The position numbers and the translations under genes were made by a program. Positions 22,520 through 31,358 of a DNA stretch of 64,000 nt are shown one piece after another. Under the pieces are notes generated by a model that was given only the letters and a program-made list of their open reading frames with translations, ran no database searches and was not told the DNA's origin. This DNA is from Lignipirellula cremea (lineage in GTDB: Bacteria; Planctomycetota; Planctomycetia; Pirellulales; Pirellulaceae): assembly GCF_007751035.1 (NCBI RefSeq), contig NZ_CP036433.1:7235001-7299000 (forward strand), read 5' to 3'. Position 1 is the stretch's first letter, and every line of letters starts with the position of its first letter.

Positions 22520-25500
22520 TTACGGTTTGATATCGTCGAGCAGAGCGTCCAGGTCGGTGGTGGAACGCTGCTTGTTGTCGATGTCCGGCAGCACCGCGTT
22601 GAGTCGCTGCTCGGCCTGGCTTTGGCTGGCGAAGTACGCCGTGCCCCACAGGTGCGGCTCCAGACGTGCTTCGACTGCTTCATCGGTTACGCCGTTAGCC
22701 AGGCGATTGGCCCAGTACAGCCGGCGGTTCACGGTCTGGCCGTCGTTGCTGGCGATGACGCCCCAGTCCATTTTTAGCCGCATGCCGTCGACGATCTTCA
22801 GGCCCAGTTCGCGCAGCGGGACGGTCGCTGTGACCGTGTAGCCCTGGCCGCTTTCGTGCGGTTCATGTTTCACGCGGACGCTGGTCAGCTCGACCACGCG
22901 ATCGAACGCCGTAACGCCGCCGGCCGGAGTCGAGGTTTCCCAGGCCTGGGCCGTGGGGCCGCCGGCCTGGACCGCATCGTACAGCACCACCCGCGGCTTG
23001 CCCTGGACCATGCCGATGAGCAGGCGCTGATCGCCCCGCACCGGTTGCCGCCGGCCCGGTGCGGCCTGTGGGTTCACGCTCAACTGAAAGTCGACACAGG
23101 CGCCCGACTTGAACATGCGGCGGATATCGTCGGCGTCGTTGGCGAACGGGCCCAGGTTACGGACCTCCCAGCGCAGATACAGGTTCTGCTCGTCGTACGC
23201 GACGCCAAACGTAACTTCTTCGACCTCAGCCGTATCGGGCAGCTCTTTGCCGTCGAAGGGCAGGCACTGCAGCGTCAGGGCGAGGCTTTTGACTTCGCGG
23301 CGGGCCTGTTCTTCCTGCCAGTCTTGCATCTGCCGCACGTTGTCGGCCGATACCTGCACCACGCCCGACAAACGCCGGAACTGATCCAGGCCGGTGACTT
23401 CCGCCAGCGAGATGTAATTGTGGCCCAGCACCAGGTAGAACTTGCCGTCCTGGTCGGTTTTGGTGAAGTAGCCGTGGAAGTGCTCCTGCCCGGCGGACAG
23501 GCCGTCCAGCGACATGCCGCGCTCCGCCGTGGGGAAGGCGTCGGTGGTGCGATTGCCGGGGGAGAATTTATGCCGCAGGATGGCGCCGGCAAGCAGACCG
23601 TCGGACGTCCAGATTTTCCACTGGCCGTTGTTGGCGTGCGTCACGAAGAACTCGCCCAGGTCGCCCTGGTCGGCCGTTTCGTGACCGATCACGCCGAACT
23701 CGTTCGTCACGTAACCCGGCTTCCAGGGCGGCAGGTACAAACCGGAAACGCCTGTGTGCGTGGTGGGATAGTTCCACAGCGCGGCGCCGTCGGCCGCATG
23801 CACTTGCGTTTCCATGGCGCCGCGGGGTTCGTCGCCCGGTCGATGCAGACTGGCCGGCCGATGCAGGGCCAGCAGCTTGCCGCCATGGAGTTCATAGAGC
23901 GCATGGGCCGGCAGCTGCTGGCGGGTGAACACGGGGACGCCGTTATCCAGCACTTCGCTCACCTGCCAGGCGTAGTCGCCGCCACAACAGGTCAGATCGG
24001 CGTTGAACCGGCCCAGCTGTACGCGGGCGCCGGACGGCAGCGGGGTAAACGTTACTTCCGCCGGTTCCGGTTTGCCGTCGCCGTTCTGGTCCGTCCAGAC
24101 AAATTCGTAATCGGACAGCACTTTGCCGGGCGCCAGCTTCGCCAGAATCCGGGCGTCTTTTAGCGGGGGATAATCACGAGCATCGCCAAACGCGGCCGCC
24201 GGCTGGGCGGTTCCTTCCGCTTCGTTCAGCAGATAAACCACGCCGCACGGCTGGTAGTAGCGGTACGACAACGGAGCCGAAGTCAGGTACGTTCGCCCTT
24301 GGAACTGTTGCGGCACGTAGTCCGGCGGCATGTAGGTCGCCAGCAGGTTTTTGATACGGGACTCGCCCGTCTGCCAGTCGATTTCCAGCTGCACATGCTG
24401 GAAGAACAGCCGCGACTTGTCGTGCCGATCGAGCACCCCACCGCCGCCGTAAGGAGTGTTGCCGTAGAACTCCTTGACCAGGGAGCCATCGGTCCGATAC
24501 TGCACAATCCGCCGCGGCACGTACTGGCTTTCGACCACCCACAGGTGGTCGGCCTGATCGACGAAGAGCGTTTCCACCTTGAGGAACTTTTGCGGATCCC
24601 ACGGCCCCGGCTGCTGGCCGCCGGCATGCCCGATGACGCGGACCCGTTCGCCGGACGGATGATAGACGTGGATCGTTTTCTCGGGCAGCACAAAGACGTA
24701 GAAGTCGCCATCGGGCCCGATGGTGAAACGCTCGGCCAGCAGCGACGCGCCGTCGACGGCGGGCAGGACAGGCGTCGTTTCCCCCGTCTGGCGATCGACC
24801 CGGACGATCCGTTGCTGCGACACGCCAAACAGCTCGCCTTGCGGATTGACCTGCAGGCTATGGTCGACGCTGCCCGGCAGCTCCCGGCGCAGCTCGCCGG
24901 TCAGGGCGTCGCGGACTTCGATCCGCTGGTGGGTGAGTGTTTCCATGGCCGGTTCGTCGCCCAGGTATTTCATGGCGGCGACGCCAAAGATCCGGCAGCG
25001 GCGAGGATCAAGTTCCCGTCCTCCGCGATCGACGCGCTGGCTGGCCGAGTTGCGATTCCCCTGGTCGGCCCACTGCTTCACGACCCGCAATCGCACGGCG
25101 CGGGTGGCGATGATCTCTTCAAAATCGACGTAACCGTCGAGGTAGCGGGCCCAGTGGTTCCGCGTGAAGGCCGGCTCGTAGGAGTCACGGCGGGACTGCG
25201 TATAGACGGCGACCTGGCGCCAGTGCTCGTCCCCTTCGAGGGCGATCGGTTCGCTGGCGGGACCTTCCCAGACTTCGACCAGGGTTTCTTCGCCGTCGAT
25301 CTCTTTAATGGCCAGGCCAGCCAGCTGCTGTGGTTCATCCCATTCCATCAGGTAGACGCCGGGGCTCTCACTGGAGACGGCGGCCGTACGCTGGGCGTCC
25401 CATTCCCCCTGTGCGTTCACCTCGCCGGAATTCACGCGGATCCGGGGCGGGGCGATCTGGCTGGTGAAGCGGCGTCGGAGCAGCTTCAGGCCTTCGATCC

Positions 25501-27820
25501 GGGCAAACCATTTGGATTTGGCGCCGGCGCCGGGATCCGACAGCAGGCTGGCCGTTTTAGGCCGGTCGAGCAGGCCGTCGATCGAGGGCTCCTTGGCTTT
25601 GGCCGTGTTGTCCAGGATGGCGTCCAGCGGGTCGCGGCTGGGGGCGTCTTCGCCGACGGGGAAGGCCTGGATGCGAATGGCGCGGGTCATCGTTTGCGGC
25701 GGGGCCGGCAGGCAGACCCAGCCGGCTTGCGGCTGCGCGTCGAAGGAGATCCAGTCGCCGTCCTGCTGGGGACGGGGCGGATACGGGGCTGACGGCTTCA
25801 GCACGCTCAGCTCCAGTCGCACCGCTTCCGGGCAGGGGAACATCAGGCTGCCGACCGGCGTCGGCGCATTAAAGGCGACGACAAGATATTGATGCAGCGG
25901 GTCGCCGCCGGCCGTTTCCAGATCGATCGGAAAGTGGCCTTCGCGAGCATCTTTCGGCGGCTGGTCCTGTCCCGGAGGGGTTCCCTTCAGACGGAGCAGA
26001 CGGAGGAACTCCTCCCGCGGATTCGGCTGCACGCGTCGCGAACCGAGCGGGTCCGGAATACGTTCCGGATAACGCGGCAGGCAGTTTTCCAGGTCCACCC
26101 GCGAGGCGGTGGTGGCGTTCTCAAAGGCCGGGATCGCGCCATGGAACGACAGATAAACTTCGCCGCTGGCGGCCGCCATGCCGGTGACCGCGCCTTGTCG
26201 CGTGACGGACTTGAGTCCGGCGATCTGCTGGATCTCGTGGGATTCCGGGTCCAGGCGGCACAGGTTGTCGCGCTCATAAATAAAGACTGCCCGGTCGTCC
26301 GCCGCCAGTCGCTTGAGTCCGGTGAAGCTGGCAAAGCTGTGCCGGCCCCACTGCTTCCGGCCGTTCAGGTCGCACTCGATCAGGCAAACGCCGCCTTCGA
26401 CGCCGGGGGCGCCGAAGTACACGTGATCGCCCAGGGCCGTCCCGGCCACATGCGTGGCGTGATCGGCCAGCCAGCCGTTCGCTTCCGACTTGCCGGTCAG
26501 CCAGGGCGTTTGACCGGGGAAGTGCTGCGGGGCCGACGGGTAAACGGTCATTTCATAGTTGACGCCCAGCGGCGGCGAGGTGATCGCCTTCCAGTGGTAT
26601 TCGCCGGGCGGAACCATACGGCCGCTTTCGTCCTTCAGGTCCCAGGCTTCCTCAGTCGGGCCGGCGGTCCGTTTCTGCTGCGCGACCAGGTTACGGACGG
26701 GGCGACCCTGCGCATCGGTGATCACCATCGCCAGCTCGCCGTCGAACGGTTGTTCATACGGGATGCTAAAGGGCGAAGGCGCGCCGCTGTCGGCCGGCGG
26801 CACGGGATCGTCTCCCAGGTTCACGAGCGCGTCGAAACGCTGGATCTGGGCGACAGGACCGTCGCAGTCGAGCATCTCCAGTTTGATCGCCTGGGTCTGC
26901 AGCGTAGGGAAGACCAGCAGCTGGCTGGACTGTTCCGAGCCGACGGAGTAGCGACTGACGACGGTGAACTCGATCGGCCGCCAGTCGGACGGCGGGGCGA
27001 GGCCCGGGTTAGCCTGGGGATCGCCGCGATAGGACAGCAGACGATAGCGATTGGCGTTGCAGGTCAGCGACACGGCGGCCAGCGTTTGCGGCTGGTCCCA
27101 GAACAGCAGATACCAGGAGGGCAGCACATCGCTGACCGGTCCGCGCTGCACCTGTTTGGCGGCGCCAGGCCGGGGATCGGGAGCCGTATTGGTCCAGGTG
27201 CGGCCTTGCGGCAAGGCGTTGGGATGGGAGCCGAACGGCGCTTTCTCGGCGATGCCGATCGCTTCGTGCGTGATGCTATGGAAGCGCGGACGCAGCAGCA
27301 GCAAACCGGCCAGCGCCGACTGCCGCCGATGACGACGATCGGTCACCAGCAGGGCCCGAGTGGTAAAGCCCGGCGGGAGCGTTTGCCGCAGGTTCAGCGA
27401 CTGCCACTGCCCGGGTACGGCCGGATCGGGCTCGCCGGTCGCCTCGGGGGAGTACGTGCTTAGCTGGACCTGCGGCGAAGCAGGGTCCAGCTCGATTTCG
27501 CATACAATCGAGCCGACCGGAACCGCACGTTTGAAGACGATCAGGTACTGAAAGTCGGTTTCGGTGACGAACGGGCCGCCTCCAAATTTCCAGACAGGCG
27601 CCTGGGGCTGCAGCCCGAGAGCCCGGCGGACCATCAGATTGTCGGCCGGCTGGGCCTGGCCGGACAGGTACTGCCGGCAGCGGGAATCGTCGATATCGTC
27701 GATCGAGATCGCCAGCATGCCGTCGGATTCGGCGGCCATTCCGGGCGACAGGCAGCAGGCCAGCAGCAACGCGGACAGCACCATTTGCCAGGCAAGGGAG
27801 GATCGCAAACAGGCGGGCAT
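22520..27820 (-). CDS. Giant secreted beta-propeller protein with CBM9-like C-terminus
   Basis: ATG 27820 gives 1766 residues and a signal peptide (LAWQMVLSALLLACCLS, then GMAAESDG), with GGAG eight bases upstream. Two discoidin-like halves occur early, near SWYLLFWDQPQTLAAVSL, and again near YLMEWDEPQQLAGLAIKEI. A FlgD/Ig-like segment sits at about 359-426 (ITDAQGRPVRNLVAQQ; DESGRMVPPGEYHWKA). Propeller-like blades follow (e.g. SLLAERFTIGPDGDFYVFVL). The last ~260 residues resemble a family 9 carbohydrate-binding module (FGVAYDEQNLYLRWEVRN; MDWGVIASND). No catalytic motif is evident. The size and layout suggest an extracellular carbohydrate- or surface-binding protein, related in style to the product of 7536-10430. 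Confidence 0.7.
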   Translation of the reverse strand: MPACLRSSLAWQMVLSALLLACCLSPGMAAESDGMLAISIDDIDDSRCRQYLSGQAQPADNLMVRRALGLQPQAPVWKFGGGPFVTETDFQYLIVFKRAVPVGSIVCEIELDPASPQVQLSTYSPEATGEPDPAVPGQWQSLNLRQTLPPGFTTRALLVTDRRHRRQSALAGLLLLRPRFHSITHEAIGIAEKAPFGSHPNALPQGRTWTNTAPDPRPGAAKQVQRGPVSDVLPSWYLLFWDQPQTLAAVSLTCNANRYRLLSYRGDPQANPGLAPPSDWRPIEFTVVSRYSVGSEQSSQLLVFPTLQTQAIKLEMLDCDGPVAQIQRFDALVNLGDDPVPPADSGAPSPFSIPYEQPFDGELAMVITDAQGRPVRNLVAQQKRTAGPTEEAWDLKDESGRMVPPGEYHWKAITSPPLGVNYEMTVYPSAPQHFPGQTPWLTGKSEANGWLADHATHVAGTALGDHVYFGAPGVEGGVCLIECDLNGRKQWGRHSFASFTGLKRLAADDRAVFIYERDNLCRLDPESHEIQQIAGLKSVTRQGAVTGMAAASGEVYLSFHGAIPAFENATTASRVDLENCLPRYPERIPDPLGSRRVQPNPREEFLRLLRLKGTPPGQDQPPKDAREGHFPIDLETAGGDPLHQYLVVAFNAPTPVGSLMFPCPEAVRLELSVLKPSAPYPPRPQQDGDWISFDAQPQAGWVCLPAPPQTMTRAIRIQAFPVGEDAPSRDPLDAILDNTAKAKEPSIDGLLDRPKTASLLSDPGAGAKSKWFARIEGLKLLRRRFTSQIAPPRIRVNSGEVNAQGEWDAQRTAAVSSESPGVYLMEWDEPQQLAGLAIKEIDGEETLVEVWEGPASEPIALEGDEHWRQVAVYTQSRRDSYEPAFTRNHWARYLDGYVDFEEIIATRAVRLRVVKQWADQGNRNSASQRVDRGGRELDPRRCRIFGVAAMKYLGDEPAMETLTHQRIEVRDALTGELRRELPGSVDHSLQVNPQGELFGVSQQRIVRVDRQTGETTPVLPAVDGASLLAERFTIGPDGDFYVFVLPEKTIHVYHPSGERVRVIGHAGGQQPGPWDPQKFLKVETLFVDQADHLWVVESQYVPRRIVQYRTDGSLVKEFYGNTPYGGGGVLDRHDKSRLFFQHVQLEIDWQTGESRIKNLLATYMPPDYVPQQFQGRTYLTSAPLSYRYYQPCGVVYLLNEAEGTAQPAAAFGDARDYPPLKDARILAKLAPGKVLSDYEFVWTDQNGDGKPEPAEVTFTPLPSGARVQLGRFNADLTCCGGDYAWQVSEVLDNGVPVFTRQQLPAHALYELHGGKLLALHRPASLHRPGDEPRGAMETQVHAADGAALWNYPTTHTGVSGLYLPPWKPGYVTNEFGVIGHETADQGDLGEFFVTHANNGQWKIWTSDGLLAGAILRHKFSPGNRTTDAFPTAERGMSLDGLSAGQEHFHGYFTKTDQDGKFYLVLGHNYISLAEVTGLDQFRRLSGVVQVSADNVRQMQDWQEEQARREVKSLALTLQCLPFDGKELPDTAEVEEVTFGVAYDEQNLYLRWEVRNLGPFANDADDIRRMFKSGACVDFQLSVNPQAAPGRRQPVRGDQRLLIGMVQGKPRVVLYDAVQAGGPTAQAWETSTPAGGVTAFDRVVELTSVRVKHEPHESGQGYTVTATVPLRELGLKIVDGMRLKMDWGVIASNDGQTVNRRLYWANRLANGVTDEAVEARLEPHLWGTAYFASQSQAEQRLNAVLPDIDNKQRSTTDLDALLDDIKP

Positions 27821-28255
27821 GGACAGGGCTCCGGCGAAGCAGAACAGATCGAACAGGCGGGTTGTGAGGGGATAGTTTACTCGCAAAGCACGCTTCCTGG
27901 GAGGAGGAAGTGCGCTGCGGCCCCTCCCGCGACGATGGCGTCGCCAGCCGATGGCCACTGCTATCCCTGCCGGGAGCCACTGCTTTCCCTGCCAATCGTT
28001 GCAAACTCTCCCTGCCAATCGTTGCAAAAAAGAGCCGTTCCGCGGGCCCGTTGTTCCCCAGGCGTAATGTTTCGATAATATATAGGGTTAGCCGGCCGGA
28101 ACGTCGTCCGTCCTTTTGCAACACGCACCACCACCAACCCGGCGGGTCGCTTCCGGCTCGCGTTTCCCAGGCGGCTGGAACCTTACTTCCAGGCGTTCGG
28201 TTGCAGCCTGCAGCCGGCGACGCCTTCCGACGATTAACGCCAGGCGGACTGCTCC
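27821..28255. promoter_or_regulatory. Divergent promoter region with two 20-bp direct repeats
   Basis: This 435-bp gap contains tccctgccaatcgttgcaaa twice, at 27986-28005 and 28009-28028, a 23-bp period (about two helical turns). They lie ~165 bp upstream of the giant gene and ~230 bp upstream of the GTPase gene. Paired direct repeats at this spacing suit a regulator binding site; no regulator is known here. The AT-rich ataatatatagggtt at about 28075-28090 could hold a -10 element. Confidence 0.4.
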
Positions 28256-29803
28256 ATGAATCCAAAACGCACGACCACCGGGCTGCTGGTGCTGTTTGTG
28301 TTGGCGTGCATGGGCGTCATGCTGGTTTATTTGCCGACGCTGATCGTTAAACAGATCGAGATCGTCAAGGAACTGGGCGACGTCTGGCTGTACGTGTATC
28401 TGGCCGTGGTCGGCACGGGGGCCGCGCTGCTTGTCTTTGCCAGCGGCTATACCTTGTGGACGTTATGGGGCCGGTCGCGGGTCAAAGAGAAACGCCGCGA
28501 AGATCGCATCAAGAACCCCAGCCAGCTCACGCGGGAAGAAAAGCAGAAGGAAGTCGACGAGAACCTTGCCGCCATTGAAGACCTGCAGACGGACTCCCAT
28601 CTGGATCCGCAGATCGAAGAGCAGCTGGAACCGCTCGTCAAACGTTTTGAAGCCAAGCGGGAAAGCCAGCAGCTGGAAATTGTCGCCTTTGGCTCTATCT
28701 CCAGCGGCAAAAGCTCTCTGCTCAACGCCCTCGCCGGTCGCGATGTGTTCCAGACCGATCTCAAAGGCGGCACGACCGTACGCCGTGCCGAAACCCCCTG
28801 GCCTGGGATCGACAAGGTCGTGCTGGTCGACACGCCTGGCCTGGGAGAAATCGAAGGCGCCGAGAACATCAGCCGGGCCGCCCGCGCCGCGACCGACGCC
28901 GACCTCGTCCTGCTGGTGGTCGACGGCCCGCTGCGGGAGTCCGAGTTTGAACTGCTGGCCCGACTGGGCAACATGGAAAAGCGGATCCTGATCTGCCTCA
29001 ACAAAACCGACTGGTACGACGCCCGGAACCGGGACCGGCTGCTGGGTCAGATTGTGTCACAGGTGAAGGGGATCGCCGATCCCGAGAACGTGCTGGCTGT
29101 CCGCTCGCAGCCCAGCGAGCGGCTGCGCGTCCGCGTGCTGGCGGATGGCTCCGAAGTGGAAGAGATGGTGCCCACGCCGCCCGACATTGGTCCTTTGGCC
29201 GCCCGGATGATGAAGGTCGTCAAGCGGGACGGCTCCGACCTGCTGATGGCGAACCTGCTGCTGCAGTCCCGCGGCCTGGTCGATGAGGCCCGCACCCGCG
29301 TCAAAGAATCGCTCGACCGCCGGGCCTGGGGGATCGTCGACAAATACATGTGGGGGGCCGGCGGGGCCGCCGCGATCAGCCCGTTTCCGCTGGTCGACCT
29401 GATGGCGGGCTGCGCGATCTCGACCAAAATGGTCGTCGACCTGGCGCAAGTGTACCGCCAGGATATCGACCTGCAGGCCGCCGTGAATCTGGTCGGGCAG
29501 CTGGGCAAAAACCTGATCGCCATTCTGGGCGTAAGCGCCGCCACGCCGGCCTTGGCGGCATTGGTGGGCAGCAGCCTGAAGGCAGTGCCAGGAATTGGCA
29601 CCCTCGCCGGCGGCCTGCTGCAGGGAGTCGTCCAGGCGGTCGTCACCCGCTGGATCGGCGCCGTATTCATTGCCTATTTCCGGGAAGAGATGAAGCCGCC
29701 GGAAGGGCTCGCCGAGCTGGCCCGCCGGCAATGGGCCATGGTCACCAGCGTGACCGAACTGCGCAAAGTGGTCGAAACGGCCCGGCAGAAACTGTTCGAT
29801 TAA
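28256..29803 (+). CDS. Membrane-anchored GTPase with DUF697-like domain
   Basis: The protein has 515 residues. Two TM helices (about 8-30 and 43-68) are followed by a charged linker and a GTPase domain: P-loop GSISSGKSS (146-154), switch II DTPG (192-195), NKTD (249-252). Residues ~340-490 are hydrophobic and Gly/Ala-rich (ISPFPLVDLMAGCAISTKMV; VGQLGKNLIAILGVSAATPA), as in DUF697 / YcjF-type proteins. These GTPases are of poorly known membrane-stress function. ATG 28256 has no strong Shine-Dalgarno, which is common in this window. A permease gene follows 117 bp downstream. Confidence 0.82.
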   Translation: MNPKRTTTGLLVLFVLACMGVMLVYLPTLIVKQIEIVKELGDVWLYVYLAVVGTGAALLVFASGYTLWTLWGRSRVKEKRREDRIKNPSQLTREEKQKEVDENLAAIEDLQTDSHLDPQIEEQLEPLVKRFEAKRESQQLEIVAFGSISSGKSSLLNALAGRDVFQTDLKGGTTVRRAETPWPGIDKVVLVDTPGLGEIEGAENISRAARAATDADLVLLVVDGPLRESEFELLARLGNMEKRILICLNKTDWYDARNRDRLLGQIVSQVKGIADPENVLAVRSQPSERLRVRVLADGSEVEEMVPTPPDIGPLAARMMKVVKRDGSDLLMANLLLQSRGLVDEARTRVKESLDRRAWGIVDKYMWGAGGAAAISPFPLVDLMAGCAISTKMVVDLAQVYRQDIDLQAAVNLVGQLGKNLIAILGVSAATPALAALVGSSLKAVPGIGTLAGGLLQGVVQAVVTRWIGAVFIAYFREEMKPPEGLAELARRQWAMVTSVTELRKVVETARQKLFD

Positions 29804-29920
29804 GGCCGCCAGAACCAGCAGCGGCCACCCGGCCCACGCCCTCATTCTGACTCGGCCCCGTAAGCCTTCGGCAGACGACAAACATCCCTCTATCGCCTCT
29901 CCTCTTCTTCTCCTTTGCTC

Positions 29921-31345
29921 ATGTCTGTGCTGATTACCATCGCCGCTTTGGCGTTGTTGATGTTTGTCGCCTATCGCGGTTTCAGCGTGATTCTGTTTGC
30001 GCCGCTGATCGCCATGCTGGCCGTGCTGTGCACCGATCCCAGCGCCGTGATGCCCGTGTTCAGCGGCGTGTTCATGGAGAAGATGGTCGGCTTCGTCAAA
30101 ATTTACTTTCCCGTCTTTTTGCTGGGCGCCCTGTTTGGCAAATGGATTGAGCTATCGGGCTTCTCGGCGGCGGTGGTCACGTTTGTGATCAAGGCGTTTG
30201 GCCCGCAGCGGACGATCTTGTCGATTGTGGCCGTGTGCGGCTTGCTGACCTACGGCGGGGTGTCGCTGTTTGTCGTGGTGTTTGCCGTCTACCCGTTTGC
30301 CGCAGAGATGTTCCGCAAGGCCAACATTCCCAAGCGGCTGATTCCCGGGACGATTGCGCTTGGCGCCTTTACGTTCTCGATGGACGCTCTACCCGGCAGC
30401 CCGCAGATCCAGAATATCATTCCGACGACCTACTTCAACACGACCGCCTGGGCCGCTCCCTGGCTGGGCCTGGTCGGCGCCGTCTTCATTCTGCTGCTCG
30501 GCCTGGGCTACCTGGAATGGCGGCGCATCTCGGCCGCCCGCGCCGGCGAAGGCTACCTTCCGGACGAACCGCAGGACAGCAAGTTGATGGCCAAGGACGC
30601 CGCTGCGAGCGATGCGTTAGCAGCGGAAGAGACGCACATCCACCCGCTCATCGCCCTGCTGCCGCTGGTGGTGGTGGGCGTGGCGAACCTCCTGCTGACC
30701 GAGGGCATCGCCCGCTGGTACGACTCGCCGTACGCGATCGACCTGCCCGGACTCCCGGCGCCCTTGCCGGTGGATGTCGACAAACTGAAGGCGGTCTGGG
30801 CGGTCGAAGGCGCCCTGGTGCTGGGCATTTTGACCGTGACCGCGTTCGCCTGGCCCCGCCTGATTCAAAGGGCGGCAGCCGGCTCGCAGGTCGCCGTCGG
30901 CGGAGCCCTGCTGGCGGCCATGAATACGGCGGCCGAATACGGTTTTGGCGGCGTGATCGCGATCCTGCCGGGCTTCCAGGTGGTGCGGGAAAAACTGCAG
31001 GCGATCCCCGATCCGCTGGTGAACGAGGCGATCACCGTGACCACCCTGGCCGGCATTACCGGCTCGGCGTCGGGCGGGTTAAGCATCGCCCTGGCCAGCA
31101 TGGCGGAGCAGTTCAAGGCGGCGGCGACAGCGGCCGAGATCCCCTTTGAGGTGCTGCACCGGGTGGCTTCGATGGCGGCCGGCGGCATGGATACGCTGCC
31201 CCACAACGGCGCCGTGATTACGCTGCTGGCAGTGACCGGCCTGACGCATCGGGACGCGTACCGCGATATTTTCGCCGTCACCTGTATCAAGACGCTCGCG
31301 GTGTTCTTCATCATCGCCGTGTACTACGCTACCGGCCTGGTGTGA
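29921..31345 (+). CDS. GntP-family permease
   Basis: The protein is 474 residues from ATG 29921 (an upstream in-frame TTG at 29915 is possible); it is almost entirely transmembrane, with about 12 helices. Conserved GntP-like features are the paired pore motifs GGVSLFVVVFAVYPFA and ITGSASGGLSIAL, the LPGSPQIQNIIPTTYF loop and MAAGGMDTLPHNGAVIT near the end. GntP carriers move gluconate or related organic acids with H+. The substrate is not determined by sequence. A charged central loop (EGYLPDEPQDSKLM) separates the halves. It converges on the S41 protease gene with a 13-bp gap. Confidence 0.85.
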   Translation: MSVLITIAALALLMFVAYRGFSVILFAPLIAMLAVLCTDPSAVMPVFSGVFMEKMVGFVKIYFPVFLLGALFGKWIELSGFSAAVVTFVIKAFGPQRTILSIVAVCGLLTYGGVSLFVVVFAVYPFAAEMFRKANIPKRLIPGTIALGAFTFSMDALPGSPQIQNIIPTTYFNTTAWAAPWLGLVGAVFILLLGLGYLEWRRISAARAGEGYLPDEPQDSKLMAKDAAASDALAAEETHIHPLIALLPLVVVGVANLLLTEGIARWYDSPYAIDLPGLPAPLPVDVDKLKAVWAVEGALVLGILTVTAFAWPRLIQRAAAGSQVAVGGALLAAMNTAAEYGFGGVIAILPGFQVVREKLQAIPDPLVNEAITVTTLAGITGSASGGLSIALASMAEQFKAAATAAEIPFEVLHRVASMAAGGMDTLPHNGAVITLLAVTGLTHRDAYRDIFAVTCIKTLAVFFIIAVYYATGLV

Positions 31346-31358
31346 GGGGGAAGGGCTT

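Noticed and set aside
24299-27463. Long plus-strand frames (24299-25792, 25889-27463) inside the giant secreted protein gene
   Set aside because: Antisense shadows with His/Arg-rich, domainless translations.
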